DNA of 64,000 bases. It comes from Aporrectodea caliginosa (Eukaryota > Annelida > Clitellata > Crassiclitellata > Lumbricidae). Made by a program: the position numbers and the translations under genes. The notes below the pieces were generated by a model that saw only the letters and a program-made list of their open reading frames with translations, made no database searches and was not told where the DNA came from. Shown here one piece after another: positions 1 to 11,676 of the stretch. The DNA lies in assembly GCA_020284085.1 (NCBI GenBank), contig JACEVL010000148.1, positions 68,501-132,500 of the forward strand. The letters run 5' to 3'. Numbering within the stretch: the stretch's first letter is position 1; each line of letters starts with the position of its first letter.

Positions 1-99
1 AGTTCCTTTGATGTTTTGCCTTTACTGTATTGATTGACTTTATACATCGGCTGTTCCAGATAAACATCTACTCATTGACATAACTGATAGGAAGTTTGG

Positions 100-402
100 A
101 CGGTAGCCGTTTGGTTTGAGCGCTTGTCTTTCATTGTCTTTCATTGCAGCCCGCGAAGGGTTTGCCTAGTCGCATATCGTCCGTGTTAGCTTTGTAACCG
201 GAGGTTCGCAGGTTCGAATCTACCTCAACTTCCTCAAGCCACTGCGCAGCGACTGCTAGCGACCCTGGGCAAGTTGCTCACCCACAATTGTCTGTGAAAA
301 AGGTAACGGGAAACCACCTCACTCATCTCATCCCCTGGTGGAATAAGAGCCAATGGACCTGCCTTTTTGCAGAGAACTCGTCATCATCATCTAGCTAATA
401 GT
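100..402 (+). repeat. tRNA-derived SINE (CORE-SINE-like) in M13 gene intron
   Basis: A box B match GGTTCGAATC lies at 211-220, about 75 bases downstream of a box A-like segment near 110-125. The body carries ACCCTGGGCAAGTTGCTCAC (264-283), which recurs in the SINEs at 35.4 and 58.7 kb. The unit ends in a short TCA/ATC run near 390. No intact tRNA cloverleaf is present. Confidence 0.7.
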
Positions 403-495
403 TTCCAGTAGAGGTACAGGGTAAACCAGCGATAGGTCTAATGAACGTGTATGTGTTGGACATGATCTTATAATCTTTATTATTTGTCTTTGCAG

Positions 496-554
496 ATGGT
501 CCACGGCTCCTGCTGTAGTCAACGCTTTTTACAACTCTCCTATCAATCTTATCT
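496..554 (+). CDS. M13 peptidase exon with NAFY motif
   Basis: Reads [19 protein letters not shown] between acceptor tgcag and donor GTAAGT. It ends in phase 1, and the next exon supplies CA to make TCA (Ser). Confidence 0.88.
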
Positions 555-3500
555 GTAAGTGTAGAACTTAAACAAAATTATCAATCTGCAATAAATTTTT
601 CCGACGACTACAGAAAACAACTTTAAATAGCATTCTTTAATTATTTCTATCGCCCGGTAGTTTCAACATAATTACATCCTATTACGACCTGCAGCGTGAG
701 CATGTAACAAATGCCTTGTAACCACTTGTTTTCGCACAATTACTTGTTACCACATAGCGGCAGAATGTTTAGTCAGTGTCTGCTGGGAAGTCGAGCCTAC
801 ATGTCATGGGCTCAAGACTGTGAGATTTGTTTCGTATTTTCTTGTTTCTCTGGAACAAGCACATAAGCTTTACCCCGTATGTGTATATTTATATTTAACT
901 GTATACGTAAATGCGAGACTACTGATGAATCAAAACTGTCACTGCAGACTGACTTAAGTTCTATACAAGATTCTTGAGGCGAAATATGGTAGAAGAACTA
1001 GGGGTCGCATGCTGGCATAAATTGTTTTTAATTGATAACCGATATTTGGTGTTTTGATTCTTTCAGCATTTCCAGCAGGAATATTTCATCCGCCATTCTA
1101 CCACAAGAATTATCCGATGTAGGCCCTATGTATTTGTAAAATTCAGTTAACAGTAATTTATTTAGTAGTCAGACCTTTTCATAGTTATCAGCCTTTCCCG
1201 TCTTTAAGATGGGTATCAGATCCGGGAGGAAGAATTACTGGAACTGAAAAATGGAGATCCAGACTGGTGACTTACTAAGCCAGAAGGTTGTTAGAGATTA
1301 TAGCTGTAGAGCGATCACAAGTGGAGCATCATGGCGATAATGCTGGCCCAACTCCTTCCATGATCCTATAGTTTATAGATGATCTGAGCAGCCTTTCCTT
1401 ATTCACTTCATCAATTTTCACAACTAGTTTGCTCAATTTCCTTCCGTCTGTGTGCTTTCATGTAGTTGTTTTCTGTTTTTACCTATATTTTATGCTTCTT
1501 CCTTAACAGTCCATCTATTTTGAAATTTATCGGACAATCTTTGTTATAAGGTGGAATGTTTCTTCATCTGATTCTAGTTGTTTTGTAACAAATCCTCTAT
1601 CGTAGCTCTTTCTCTCGCGCAGCTAGAATCCGTAGGCTATTGAATGAGAGGCCTCTCCGTTACAGTTTGCACAGTTGGAGAATAGGGCCTTTTTATGTGA
1701 TTATAGAGTCCAAATACATTGAGTAAGGCTACGTGTTACTGCGAAGTATAATGCACTGTAGAATTTTAACGAACAGCTCTTGAAGGTTGGCCGTGAAGGT
1801 ACTCTCATCATTAGACTTAGACTTAAGCTTTTTGAACATGCGCCAGCGCCATAAACATGTTTGAGATCAATGCCAACTAAGCTTACATGTATATGATAAA
1901 ACGCTGTTTCTGTTTAACATTTGTCAGGTCGTTGAATTTTGGTGGCATAGGAATGGTCATTGGACATGAAATTACACATGGATTTGACGATAAAGGTAAA
2001 AATGATTAAATTAGATATGGAGCTAGAACTTGAGAGACAAAATGACTGTGGCTTAAACCACCACGCAATTTTGCGGCCTTTATAAAGTATAAACCATTAC
2101 AACGCTAAATAACTTTCAAGAAACTGTTCGATGAGTTTATGCGACAATCAAGGCTTGTCCTTAAAGGTGTGACTGCCATGCATTAAAGCAAATGCTTTCC
2201 ATTCTTTTGTTGCTGTGGAACCCTTTTGATTTGGAGATTTGTTGGCAGAACCCCGACCTAAGCGAAACAGTTTGTTGCATATGTAGCGCCTGCAAAGCCG
2301 ACCAATATACATGTAGGTTTAATTGATAAAGCAGTTACGAATAACAGAGTACTCTTTCATACAAGCAGATTTTAAACAAACTGGCTGATAGGAAAAATTA
2401 CAGTTTAAACTATGTCCCTTGCAACGCAGTATAGGAAATTTTCCCACGGAATCTGATATTATAATGTGACAACGCATCCAGACAACCTTATTATTCAATT
2501 TCCTCTCCGAAACCTTGTCTTCCGCTCACGGATCCCTAGAGTTCCGCGGAACACATTTTGGGAAACGCTGCATTATAGGATCTTAAGTTGAGGCGCATTA
2601 TATTAAGAAATTGCATGTCAACCATTCAATGATATAGTATTGTATAGTAGAGTATAGTATAGTATAGTATAGTATAGTATAGTATATAGTATAGTATAGT
2701 ATAGTATAGTATAGTATAGTATAGTATAGTATAGTATAGTATAGTATAGTATAGTATAGTATAGTATAGTATAGTATAGTATAGCATAGTATAGTATAGT
2801 ATAGTATATAGTATAGTATAGTATAGTATAGTATAGTATAGTATAGTATAGTATAGTATAGTATAGTATAGCATAGCATAGCATAGTATAGCATAGCATA
2901 GCATATAGTATAGTATACTGATATGGTTATAGTTACTCTCCTTTCACTGCTATTGAGTGGAAGAATTTTAAAAGTTAGAAAGATATGTTCTGGTGAGTAA
3001 GTGTAACCATCTTACACAGAGTCTTGTCTTTGTCATGTAACTCTAGGGAGACAGTATGATAAGGAAGGAAATCTGAAGATGTGGTGGTCAGTAACGGACG
3101 TCGAGAATTTCAAGGAGAAAACTCAGTGCATCGTCGATCAGTACAGCAACTACACGATTCCAGAAGTCGGTCTCAATGTTAGTATTACATCCTCAGACCA
3201 CAACAGTCATCTCTTGTATTGTATTGTGTCTATAAATTTATATATCGCCTCTGGAAGTGCACACCAATCACAGGCGCTCCCAGTGCGAGAGACCCAGAGA
3301 AAAGAATTTAGTCTTGAGACAACGAAAAGAGGCACTTGGCCCACCGGTTAATAAGGAGGAACGTGTCGAAGGAGGGAGCTGGTTCCATAGTTCAGGGCCA
3401 ATAAAGACAAAGGCTCGAGCCATAGCAATCCTCGCTTGCGCGACAAAGAGATCATGCCGGTCAAGTGAGCGTAGCGGGTAAAGAGAAGTGGCAGACGGAT

Positions 3501-6248
3501 GAGGTCACGTAGATACTTGAGAGCTCGGCCAGTATACGACCTTAAATGACGTAGCATCTATACGCATCCAGCAAACCGAGGCAGTGGACAGTGCTTGTCA
3601 GCTTGGCGCACCGAGTAACAGCAGCAAACTTCCGTGACCAACGGAAGCACAAAGAAGTAAACAGCCCAATACGTCGTGAAATTTTCGGTCTTGTAGCACG
3701 CACAACCCTAAAGAAAAAATCCAATACAAACGCGCGCTCTTAACTTGCTGATTAATAAGCGTAATAGATTGAGTTTACTTAATAGGGTAGACTACCTAGA
3801 TATTATGGCAAATTTGAAATAAAAAATGACTCCAGTTATTAATAAGATCAATAATTAAATCTGAGAAAAGTTTGAAAATCATTCTGGTGCTTCAAATGCA
3901 TGTAATGTACATTTAAAGGATTACTTTAATACGTGGACATCTTTTTTCGACTTGTTTAGATAAATGGCCGCCAGACGCAAGGTGAAAACATAGCTGACAA
4001 CGGTGGCCTCAAACAAGCATACAGGGTGAGACTATATAGAGCTTTATCTTATCATTAGTACACGTGCAATCAGGCATGAAACGTCGCTGCTATTATTACG
4101 TGGTCTATTTTGTTAACTCTGGCGTTGCGGTCCATTGACTAAAGGTCCGACGTGGCTGCATGGACTACGTGTTACGACGTTGTGCAAGTCATTTATGCAA
4201 AATCGGATTCTTAATTGCAGATTAGTTTTACATTGGTGTCAGGACTGTCAGCTAATCCTGCGATACACTGACCCAATTTAAAATGGTTGTTATATTTCAT
4301 GCTTTGCCAGCTCAAGCACCTACAAATGTAGTTGAACGCCACCTTGACGTTGCATGGCATGGGACTGTATCGACTTTTGTTCACAAATGCCAGATTATTG
4401 AAGCGTCATAAGTTGACAACAATCAGACAATCTGTATATCAATACCTAATGCTGGTTTTCCAACCAGGCTAAGGTTTCATTCCTTGACCATGTCATTCGT
4501 ACAGAAATCGCGGACTACGACAAGACTTAGTTTAATGTGCTGTCCAATATGAAAAACAGATTACTTTGAATCTTCTTTTCGGTTTTTTAAACAGGCCTAT
4601 AAGAAATGGACCAAGTCTCACCCTGCAGAACCAGCGTTGCCAGGGTTGAACCTCACCCACGATCAGCTATTCTTCATCAATTTTGCCCAGGTTAGCAGTC
4701 GTTTCACAAAACACCTTCGTCTGCAGCTGTGTTGCATTATTGTAGCTTCTATGACATGAAACGTTTCTTGGGGGAAAACGTCGTGCCTTGTGTCAGACTC
4801 GGATCGCTTGCTGATCGTAACCATATTTTATAGCAACGTTAGCGAATCATCTCGCCCAAATGAATCATAAAAATGTAGTCATTATAGAATTTTTTTATTT
4901 CCCATGCATTTCGGTCATGTTAAACTGCAGAATAAATTCGCAGAAAGAACCGCTCAATAAAAACGTGGCTTTGTGGTAAGGTAAACGTAATGACTTCAGA
5001 ATGTAGTCATCACTTAATGATGATGACGATATGTCTACATTATATGCTGTAGCCGTAGCATAGTTGTTATGTGTAGGCCTATTATAATGATTCCTCCAAA
5101 GACATCGAAATTGAGACTGATTAGTCGTTTTGCATTTTCTTCAGGTCTGGTGCGGAACTAATCGACCGGAGAACTACGTACAGATGATCAGAGCCAGTAA
5201 ACATTGTCCAGGAAAGATCAGGTTACACAGAATTTCAAAGCCATTAGACGCTGACATTTTGAAATCTTTTAGTTACATAAATTTCTAATTTTGCTGTCAG
5301 AGTGAAAATAGAAGTTGGCTAAATTTGTGTCCTACAACGATATTGCTGCGATGGACAGTGGCGCCATATAAGATAGAGTCATTTATAAGAAACGGCAGCC
5401 TACACATTAATTGACTTAGCCTACTCTGAAATCTCGCCATATGCAATCCAAGATAATTCATTGCAATCCACTTCAATCCGCTTCAGTCTAATCCATTTAA
5501 CTAGAATCTACTGCATTCTGCTCCAATCCAGTAAAAAGCCAATCAAACTTTATTCCCAATCTAACCGACTCTGTAACGTCGTTATCACATCGCAGAAGGA
5601 ATTAATAAATGATTGCTTCAAGTGAAATCATCATACTCAAGATCGTTGGAGAAGCCCGTCAAAATCCTATGGGCTAGGCCTAAATAGGAAAATGTATTAT
5701 CAACAATAAACGCTATCAAATAAGGGGAAAACTTCAAATTATTTAATTTACTGCTTGATCGGTTTAAATATTCCAAATGATTGGGCCAACGATGAATGTT
5801 GCAATCCGCACAACTACTCGGCCTTACTCCGTTGACATAATATAAAAAATTATGCATAAGTAGGCCTAGTGAGTAAACGCGAATGTTCATTCAACTTTAC
5901 TTCATCAGTCGTCGACTTTTCAACTGTGGCCCTAGAGTTGAAGAATCAACTTTAGTTTGAAAACGAGTATCTTTACGCTGTTACAGTAACACGGCCAATT
6001 CTGCAGCAATTTAACATTTGGCCATGCATCCCATGCAAGAAATAGGGTCTGCGTTTCTTTTTGCTCATTGTTGGCTTATCCAGAAGCAGTTTCATCCGTA
6101 AGATATTTTCTGTGAAGCGGAATAGTTAACTGTTTTAGTGTTTTTCAGGGTGATCGGAACGGTATCGAATTCCGTAGACTTTGCGAAGGCTTTCAGCTGT
6201 GCTGCGGGAAGCAACATGAATCCCATCAACAAGTGCTCTGTATGGTAG
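496..6248 (+). CDS. M13 family zinc metallopeptidase (neprilysin/ECE-like), C-terminal eight exons; partial gene
   Basis: Family role: type II membrane or secreted ectoenzymes that cleave small peptide hormones. Seen here: coding exons 496-554, 1067-1118, 1928-1995, 3047-3177, 3960-4025, 4595-4690, 5145-5221 and 6149-6248, about 215 residues ending in TAG. Every junction has AG/GT borders and matching phase. Domain signs in order: VVNAFYNS (substrate-binding NAF), [24 protein letters not shown] (HExxH zinc ligands and catalytic Glu), GENIADNGG (third zinc ligand and Asp), [21 protein letters not shown], and the terminal CSVW (CxxW), which is diagnostic of M13. The N-terminus, membrane anchor and first roughly two thirds lie upstream of the window. 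No catalytic residue is missing and there is no frameshift, so it looks functional. Introns hold a SINE, a hAT element, a TATAG array and a LINE tail. NEP and ECE subfamilies cannot be separated from this part. Confidence 0.93.
1067..1118 (+). CDS. M13 peptidase exon ([10 protein letters not shown])
   Basis: Reads [16 protein letters not shown]. The acceptor is tttcag and the donor GTAGGC is weak; without splicing there a TAG follows at once. The last two bases AT plus G of the next exon give Met. Confidence 0.85.
1928..1995 (+). CDS. M13 peptidase catalytic exon (HEITH)
   Basis: Encodes [20 protein letters not shown] and DK, the zinc-binding HExxH helix. Acceptor ttgtcag, donor GTAAAA. It ends in phase 1 and completes a Gly codon with the next exon. 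Confidence 0.93.
2189..2570. mobile_element. non-autonomous hAT-type element
   Basis: The ends are imperfect inverted repeats: CAAATGCTTTCC on the left, CAGCGTTTCCC reading in from the right. They are flanked by CATTAAAG (2181-2188) and CATTATAG (2571-2578), 7 of 8 identical, which fits the 8-bp target duplication of hAT transposons. No transposase frame. It lies in the intron between M13 exons ending 1995 and starting 3047. Confidence 0.55.
2636..2917. repeat. (TATAG)n pentanucleotide array
   Basis: About 55 copies of AGTAT/TATAG with occasional AGCAT variants, the variants concentrated at the 3' end (2870-2905). The unit has no stop codon in any frame on the minus strand, so three overlapping Tyr/Ile/Leu open frames of 92-98 codons arise that are not genes. 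Confidence 0.97.
3047..3177 (+). CDS. M13 peptidase exon (WW...FKEKTQC)
   Basis: Encodes [20 protein letters not shown], then a segment with Cys in TQCIVDQY and a glycosylation site NYT. Acceptor ctctag, donor GTTAGT. The open frame continues past the donor into the intron, so a simple ORF call overshoots. Confidence 0.88.
3234..3560 (-). mobile_element. LINE 3'-end fragment (ORF2 C-terminus plus 3' tail)
   Basis: Read on the minus strand, the segment near 3370-3410 gives a degraded [15 protein letters not shown] run, the usual C-terminal ORF2 motif of CR1/L2-type LINEs. It is followed by a 3' tail with an AGCGCCT...AGGCGA stem and TATATAAAT near 3236-3290. Frames are broken. It lies in the M13 gene intron. 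Confidence 0.6.
3960..4025 (+). CDS. M13 peptidase exon (ENIAD)
   Basis: Encodes [20 protein letters not shown] then YR. Glu of ENIAD is the third zinc ligand and Asp the partner of the HExxH histidine in M13 enzymes. The exon is exactly 22 codons, phase 0 at both ends. Confidence 0.92.
4595..4690 (+). CDS. M13 peptidase exon ([13 protein letters not shown])
   Basis: Thirty-two codons, phase 0 at both ends. It encodes [20 protein letters not shown] and [12 protein letters not shown], with a potential N-glycosylation site NLT. Acceptor acag after a T-rich tract, donor GTTAGC. Confidence 0.9.
5145..5221 (+). CDS. M13 peptidase exon (VWCGTNRPE)
   Basis: Encodes [20 protein letters not shown] and CPGKI. 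It ends in phase 2 (AG), and G of the last exon completes Arg. The phase supports this junction. Confidence 0.9.
5440..5580. repeat. degenerate CAATCCA-rich short tandem repeat
   Basis: Loosely repeated ten-base motifs of the form TTCAATCCAC, about eight copies with many changes, in the last M13 intron. No coding or structural role is visible. Confidence 0.45.
6149..6248 (+). CDS. M13 peptidase terminal exon (CxxW stop)
   Basis: Encodes [20 protein letters not shown] and [12 protein letters not shown] followed by TAG at 6246-6248. The C-terminal CxxW is the family's hallmark end. Confidence 0.92.
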
Positions 6249-6966
6249 CCAATACGTAGCCACTGATAGCCACGCTTGACTATGAATATATTATTAAAGA
6301 AAAGCGGATTTAATACATCTTAGATTCATTTTCTCTCATGTTTATTGTACAGGACAGATTTTAACAATTTCAATTAACTTACTTATCTACAGCATTCATT
6401 ATGAAGATTCACAAACTAATTCTATTCAAAATAATTTTGTGGTTAATCTTATTTGAGTTTGGTTTTCTGTTAGTTTCAGTATTGATAATAGCCTAAAACC
6501 TGTAAAGTATTAACATATTAGACTACGTGATTTTATACGAAAATGTCGGATTATTTTTGTGATGTTGTAAAGTTGAAGCTCATTTTTAAAAGACAGCAAA
6601 AGCAAAACAATCGGGGATTTTTACACTGCAAGCCGAATGAAGTTTAGCTGTTGCGGATCTGCCTTGCTGTTACTCTGTAATTATGTCTCGGTTGTTTTGT
6701 GCAAGCTGCGTGACAAAATCAAAGTCTGATTGATTATCTATCTGCAATCATTTGGAAATTAGGCCTCGCTGACACTGTATGCGTATTGTTAAACTTACGA
6801 TGCCCTAAAAAGAACTTTAAACGTTCACTTGCTCATTTTCATAATCATCATTATCCTGACCAGCACGTTAATCTTAATTATGCTCGTCAATATGGTCAAC
6901 ATCACTGTGATGTTGTTCGATTCATTTGTGCTTTCCACTTGCTACATGTGTGCGTGAAATTGTGAA

Positions 6967-6972
6967 AATAAA
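6967..6972 (+). terminator. candidate poly(A) signal of the M13 peptidase gene
   Basis: First AATAAA downstream of the TAG at 6246-6248, implying a 3' UTR of about 0.7 kb. The hexamer alone is weak evidence in AT-rich DNA. Confidence 0.35.
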
Positions 6973-7229
6973 CTGTGCGATTCTTTTTCCAACATGGCGT
7001 CCCTAACGTGTTCATGTGTTCATTATATCACTGGACTGTGACTGGAAGCTGTAACTAATACTGGAGCCAACTGGCGACTCTCCTGACATCCCATCTTTAC
7101 AACAGTTCTACTAAAAAGCCCCTCATGTCCAACAGTGTAAAACTTGTTTTTGAAAATAACGTGAAATCCTGTAATAAAATACAAAATCACCATGATAGAT
7201 GTTTGACTGTCCTTCAACTGGGAGTCTAC

Positions 7230-7397
7230 AGCTTCATTCGCCAGGTTCATCCTCTGCTGTTGGCCAGTTGTAGGGTCGTGTCGGCACATCAGGCAGCGAC
7301 ACTCCGTTCGCGTCCCACTCAGTCCTCCGTTGACCCGTCCGGGGTTGTCGCCTCTGCCTCATTCACTGCCAACTTCATTGGCGGCGTCGTTAAATAA
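7230..7397 (-). repeat. possible dispersed repeat ending TTTAACGACGCC
   Basis: On the minus strand it begins with TTTATTTAACGACGCCGCC, resembling the start of the repeats at 26.3 and 48.7 kb (TTTGACGACGC, TTTAACGACGC). Beyond that core the match is not clear, so family membership is uncertain. Confidence 0.3.
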
Positions 7398-9429
7398 ACT
7401 TTACCAAAGATATCTCAGGTCACTGACTCGTCAGTACATTAATAAACAATCACTATTAAGCTTACGCAGCCATCTAAAAAAAGCGCCAACAGTTGCATAT
7501 ATTATCAGCTAGCAGCTCCACCATTTCTTGCATAATCTCCATATCTGTGTCATAATATAGGCCTAGTTGAAAATTTTATGCAGTTCTATGAGATCAAGTT
7601 GAAGTGGAGCACTAACACCGTCGCAATGACTGAGAAAGTGACAATTCAGAATGCTTTTCTGAACAGAAGTAAAGCAGGGTGCGATTTTGGTTGTCAGTAG
7701 TGGGGGAATATAATTATGCAGAAGTGAAAGTTACGATGGAAAAAGTCCTCAATGGGATATTGTATGAACGTGTGAAAGAGGAGTTCCACTTTCTCTACAA
7801 ATCGCGCTCTTGTGACGAGACTTTGTAATAGTCTCAAATCTTCTGGCCTTGGTTTGGCTTTGACTATTTTATTATGAATCGTATTGGTAATGAAGAACAA
7901 TTTAGGTTTGGTGCACTTAACTCTCAAGGATGTCATAGATTGTATAGTGTAAAATAAACGTGTTTTTCAACTGAACGGCCACGTACTGCCACAAAATTGC
8001 AGAAAAATATTCCAGGCCTTTCAGCGATAAATTTATCATTATTAAATAAATTGGGTTTCCATTGACATGGGGAATTGTAATTGAACATTCAATGAAGCAG
8101 AGACGCTACAATAGCCATAGTGGAATGTCATAAAAATTATGACATATGAAAAAAGCACTTGCTTGAGGAACCTCCGCATTTGCATTCTTTACATGCAGTA
8201 GAATCAGATGCACTCACATACTATAACCTGTCATAGTTTACAACATTTTCGGACAAATTTTCCTAATTTTTAATGTGAGGTGTAGTGGTCAACCACATAA
8301 TTCAAGAGACGCTCATTTCCTTTTCTGGGTCCCTTTTCCCTTTCTTTTCCGGGAAATTTATAATCTCCCAAGGTCCCGGAAGCAGGCTCATTTCGATTCC
8401 AAACTCCAACGCTCGGAGACTTAGTCATGGTCATTACACGAAGCCCCATGATCATCGATCAGGCAAACATATGTTTCCAACGTGATATAGCATATACATG
8501 TAGGGCCATTGTTCTAGTATCTGCACGAATAGATTTGCCGGAAATCCGTGTGATTTGACCACATAATGTCAACGCTCAACCTCAACTGAATGAACAGTAT
8601 CGACCACAGATCTCGATTTTTATCCCTATTATTATTAACCACCTGCAATGGCCAGCCCCATTAATAATCCTGTCCACATTGATGAGTAAATAATGGATAG
8701 CTATAAATCCAAGTTACAAGTGACTGATGAGAGGTTATCCGATTTAACGCTGACTACCTGATTGCATGAATGCAAAAGCGAAAAAGAATAGGCCTAATAC
8801 ATTGGTTGTCATACTTATGGCAGATGGGTTGCACTTTCTGTTAGAACATGTAACTTCAAAATTTCATTTGATAAGACATCGTTGGGTATGCTCAACATTG
8901 AAAAGAATCCAAATAATTTTCAATATAGTCAAAGTGCGCTATAGTATAGCAACGTTAGAGTTGAACTGCTTAGCTACTGCTTCGCATAAAGTGTTATTAA
9001 AGCCACGGCATTAGCAGTTCTGCAACAGCACAATGGACAGATAGCTGTTGGATGTAAGCGGTACACGATGTTTCATTTTCACGTTGGACTTAAGTCTTCT
9101 GTCTTCTGTGGCGCACGTGGGTAGGGCCTATATTTATATATATGGCTTCTGTTTACAACGTTTCAACACTAAGAAGGAACTAATGGTTCCGTTCGCTTGC
9201 CATGTAACATCTTGTATCTTCATTGAAAATCTCTGTCTGGAATGGTCTCCTCTTTTACCTCGATTCTGGGAATAGCCTATTTTTTTCTTATATAAGATTT
9301 TTAAGTGCAGCTGTACAATATTGCAGCAAAAAGGCGAGCTAATGAGGAGATCTGTTGGAGAAATCAATTTCATGTACCGGTACGTCAAAGAAAAATTGAA
9401 GGAAGAAGTAGCAATGATTAAAAACGAAG
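7398..9429. other. intergenic, no gene seen
   Basis: Non-coding DNA between the M13 peptidase and the BK beta gene. Short open frames here have no recognisable motif, no splice context and no repeated conservation. Confidence 0.6.
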
Positions 9430-9461
9430 AGGTCATGAGTAGGTCATGAGGTCATAGGTCA
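9430..9461 (+). promoter_or_regulatory. four direct AGGTCA half-sites (DR5, DR2, DR1 spacing)
   Basis: AGGTCA occurs at 9430-9435, 9441-9446, 9449-9454 and 9456-9461, giving spacers of 5, 2 and 1 bases. AGGTCA direct repeats are the half-site of RXR-partnered nuclear receptors; DR5, DR2 and DR1 are all used by RAR/RXR. It could also be a chance short tandem repeat of AGGTCATG. It is 10 kb upstream of the BK beta gene. Confidence 0.4.
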
Positions 9462-10660
9462 TGAGTCTTTGAAGGTCGGAGTTATGTTGCATGTATAGAG
9501 AGATGGAAAGAACAGCCTATTAATCGAAAAATATTTGACAGGTTCAGATAGAGGCTGGAGGATTATACCCACTCTAGACCAAGACCAGAGAAAGTGATCT
9601 AGAGCAGAGAAATCTGCTCAAAACAGTTAGTAGGAAACGATCCGTGCAATTGCTTCGTTATTCTGCTTGGGTCGCGAAGATAATAAGGAGATTAGAGATT
9701 TGGAATCATGCTTGAATAGGCTAAATGTTTGGTAATGCTCGTTAGAACCTACAATAAGAACGATAGAACGATGGATCTTAAGGTAACAAGTTACGTTCTC
9801 GTTATGTACAAGGTTACAAAGTTAACATCCAAGTTTGCACAGAAGACATTGATCTAACGATAAAGTACAGGAACTACGCCATGTTATCACTGCAATGCGT
9901 AGATAAGCAATCTTTTAAATATTTATCCAAAGGCCATTAAACCGAAGCCATAACAATGCAATACAAACCCTGATCATCTCAAGGTTGGGCCTGGGTAATG
10001 CGGACGCTTCAGGCACAGCTGTGTACATGGGTCAATGACCGCATAGCTTTAACCGTTCTAGCCTCCTTTCCAACCTCATTGAACCGCGAAAAACATTGCA
10101 TTGCCGATTCCCACAGGTCTAGAGCAAGAGGGTTATTAGTTGCGGGCACAGTATAACCAAGCCGCTACAGAAACTTACTTTAAAATTAAATATAGTTACG
10201 GATTTCCGTTTTATTTTTACGGACGATACATTCGGGTGGTTTGATGGAGCTTGTGACTAAGCAGAGCAGAGGAGGCTTTCGTTGCAACAATGACAACGGA
10301 GCAACGTTATTACTCCGTCTGTGGATCATGCGATGAATTATGAATGCAACGGACATTGACTTTGTTTACAGAGGGAACGACATTAAGCGGCGACGCTATA
10401 TATATGCAATTTATGTAACGCTATGAAAATGTTGTGTTCTATGTGTCTCAATTATGCGCCTCTGTATGACTATGTACGTCATGATGGTGCGGATTGGGAA
10501 GGGTGGAAAATAGGGTAAGGTAAGGGTTAATTGGCGGATCTGTTGGCCGTTGATACGATAGCAGTAGATGAATGTGATCGAAACGGGTTGGAAGGGGGAG
10601 GATGCGATATACGCTGTGATACAATCCGATGAAGTAGGGCAACAGATGCGAGGACCGAGA
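9462..10660. other. intergenic, no gene seen
   Basis: No repeat family, RNA gene or coding segment recognised. Open frames entering from the right are run-through from the 20-bp minisatellite. Confidence 0.6.
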
Positions 10661-10661
10661 G

Positions 10662-11470
10662 AAGAGCAGAGCAGAACAGAGCAGAACATAGGAGAGCAGA
10701 GCAGAACAGAGGAGAGCAGAATAGAACATAGGAGAGCAGAGCAGAACATAGGAGAGCAGAGCAGAACAGAGGAGAGCAGAATAGAACATAGGAGAGCAGA
10801 ATAGAACATAGGAGAGCAGAGCAGAACAGAGGAGAGCAGAATAGAACATAGGAGAGCAGAATAGAACATAGGAGAGCAGAGCAGAACAGAGGAGAGCAGA
10901 ATAGAACATAGGAGAGCAGAATAGAACATAGGAGAGCAGAGCAGAACAGAGGAGAGCAGAATAGAACATAGGAGAGCAGAATAGAACATAGGAGAGCAGA
11001 GCAGAACATAGGAGAGCAGAGCAGAACAGAGGAGAGCAGAATAGAACATAGGAGAGCAGAATAGAACATAGGAGAGCAGAGCAGAACAGAGGAGAGCAGA
11101 ATAGAACATAGGAGAGCAGAATAGAACATAGGAGAGCAGAGCAGAACAGAGGAGAGCAGAATAGAACATAGGAGAGCAGAATAGAACATAGGAGAGCAGA
11201 GCAGAACATAGGAGAGCAGAGCAGAACAGAGGAGAGCAGAATAGAACATAGGAGAGCAGAATAGAACATAGGAGAGCAGAGCAGAACATAGGAGAGCAGA
11301 ATAGAACATAGGAGAGCAGAGCAGAACATAGGAGAGCAGAACAGAACAGAGGAGAGCAGAAGAGAACAAAGGAGAGCAGAGCAGAGCAGAGCATAGCAGA
11401 ACATAGGAGATCAGAGAGGAGCAGAGGAAAGTAGAGCAGAGCAGAGGAAAGTAGAGCAGAACAGAGGAAA
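10662..11470. repeat. 20-bp minisatellite with 60-bp higher-order pattern
   Basis: About 37 copies of AGAACATAGGAGAGCAGAAT-like units in three main variants (starts gcagaaca-gagg, atagaaca-tagg, gcagaaca-tagg), ordered so that triplets often repeat as a 60-bp block. The plus strand is almost entirely A/G. The minus strand lacks stops in all frames because 20 is not a multiple of 3 and no stop occurs in the unit. This produces frames of 318-419 codons encoding Leu/Ser/Cys repeats that should not be annotated as proteins. Confidence 0.97.
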
Positions 11471-11656
11471 GAGCGTAAATATTTGTCATTATGTGACAGT
11501 TAATTACATCACTGTTGCATTTTGGTTCATAATGCGAGCGTAAATAATAGAAGCGTGGGCAACATAAATAAATATCAGAGGCGAGCTTAGCACGTCGTCG
11601 GCCAACTGATGATCGCCACTCTGGTCTTAGACGAACATCAAAGACACATTGGCATC

Positions 11657-11676
11657 GCTGCTGCTGCTGCTGCTGC
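11657..11676. repeat. (GCT)n / (CAG)n trinucleotide run
   Basis: Six to seven uninterrupted GCT triplets, with no gene context. Confidence 0.9.

Noticed and set aside
205..225. tRNA gene from the box B match GGTTCGAATC
   Set aside because: No acceptor stem or cloverleaf; it is the head of a SINE. The same holds at 35463-35473, 53990 and 58690.
2598..2904. Three overlapping Tyr/Ile/Leu frames
   Set aside because: Read-through of the TATAG array.
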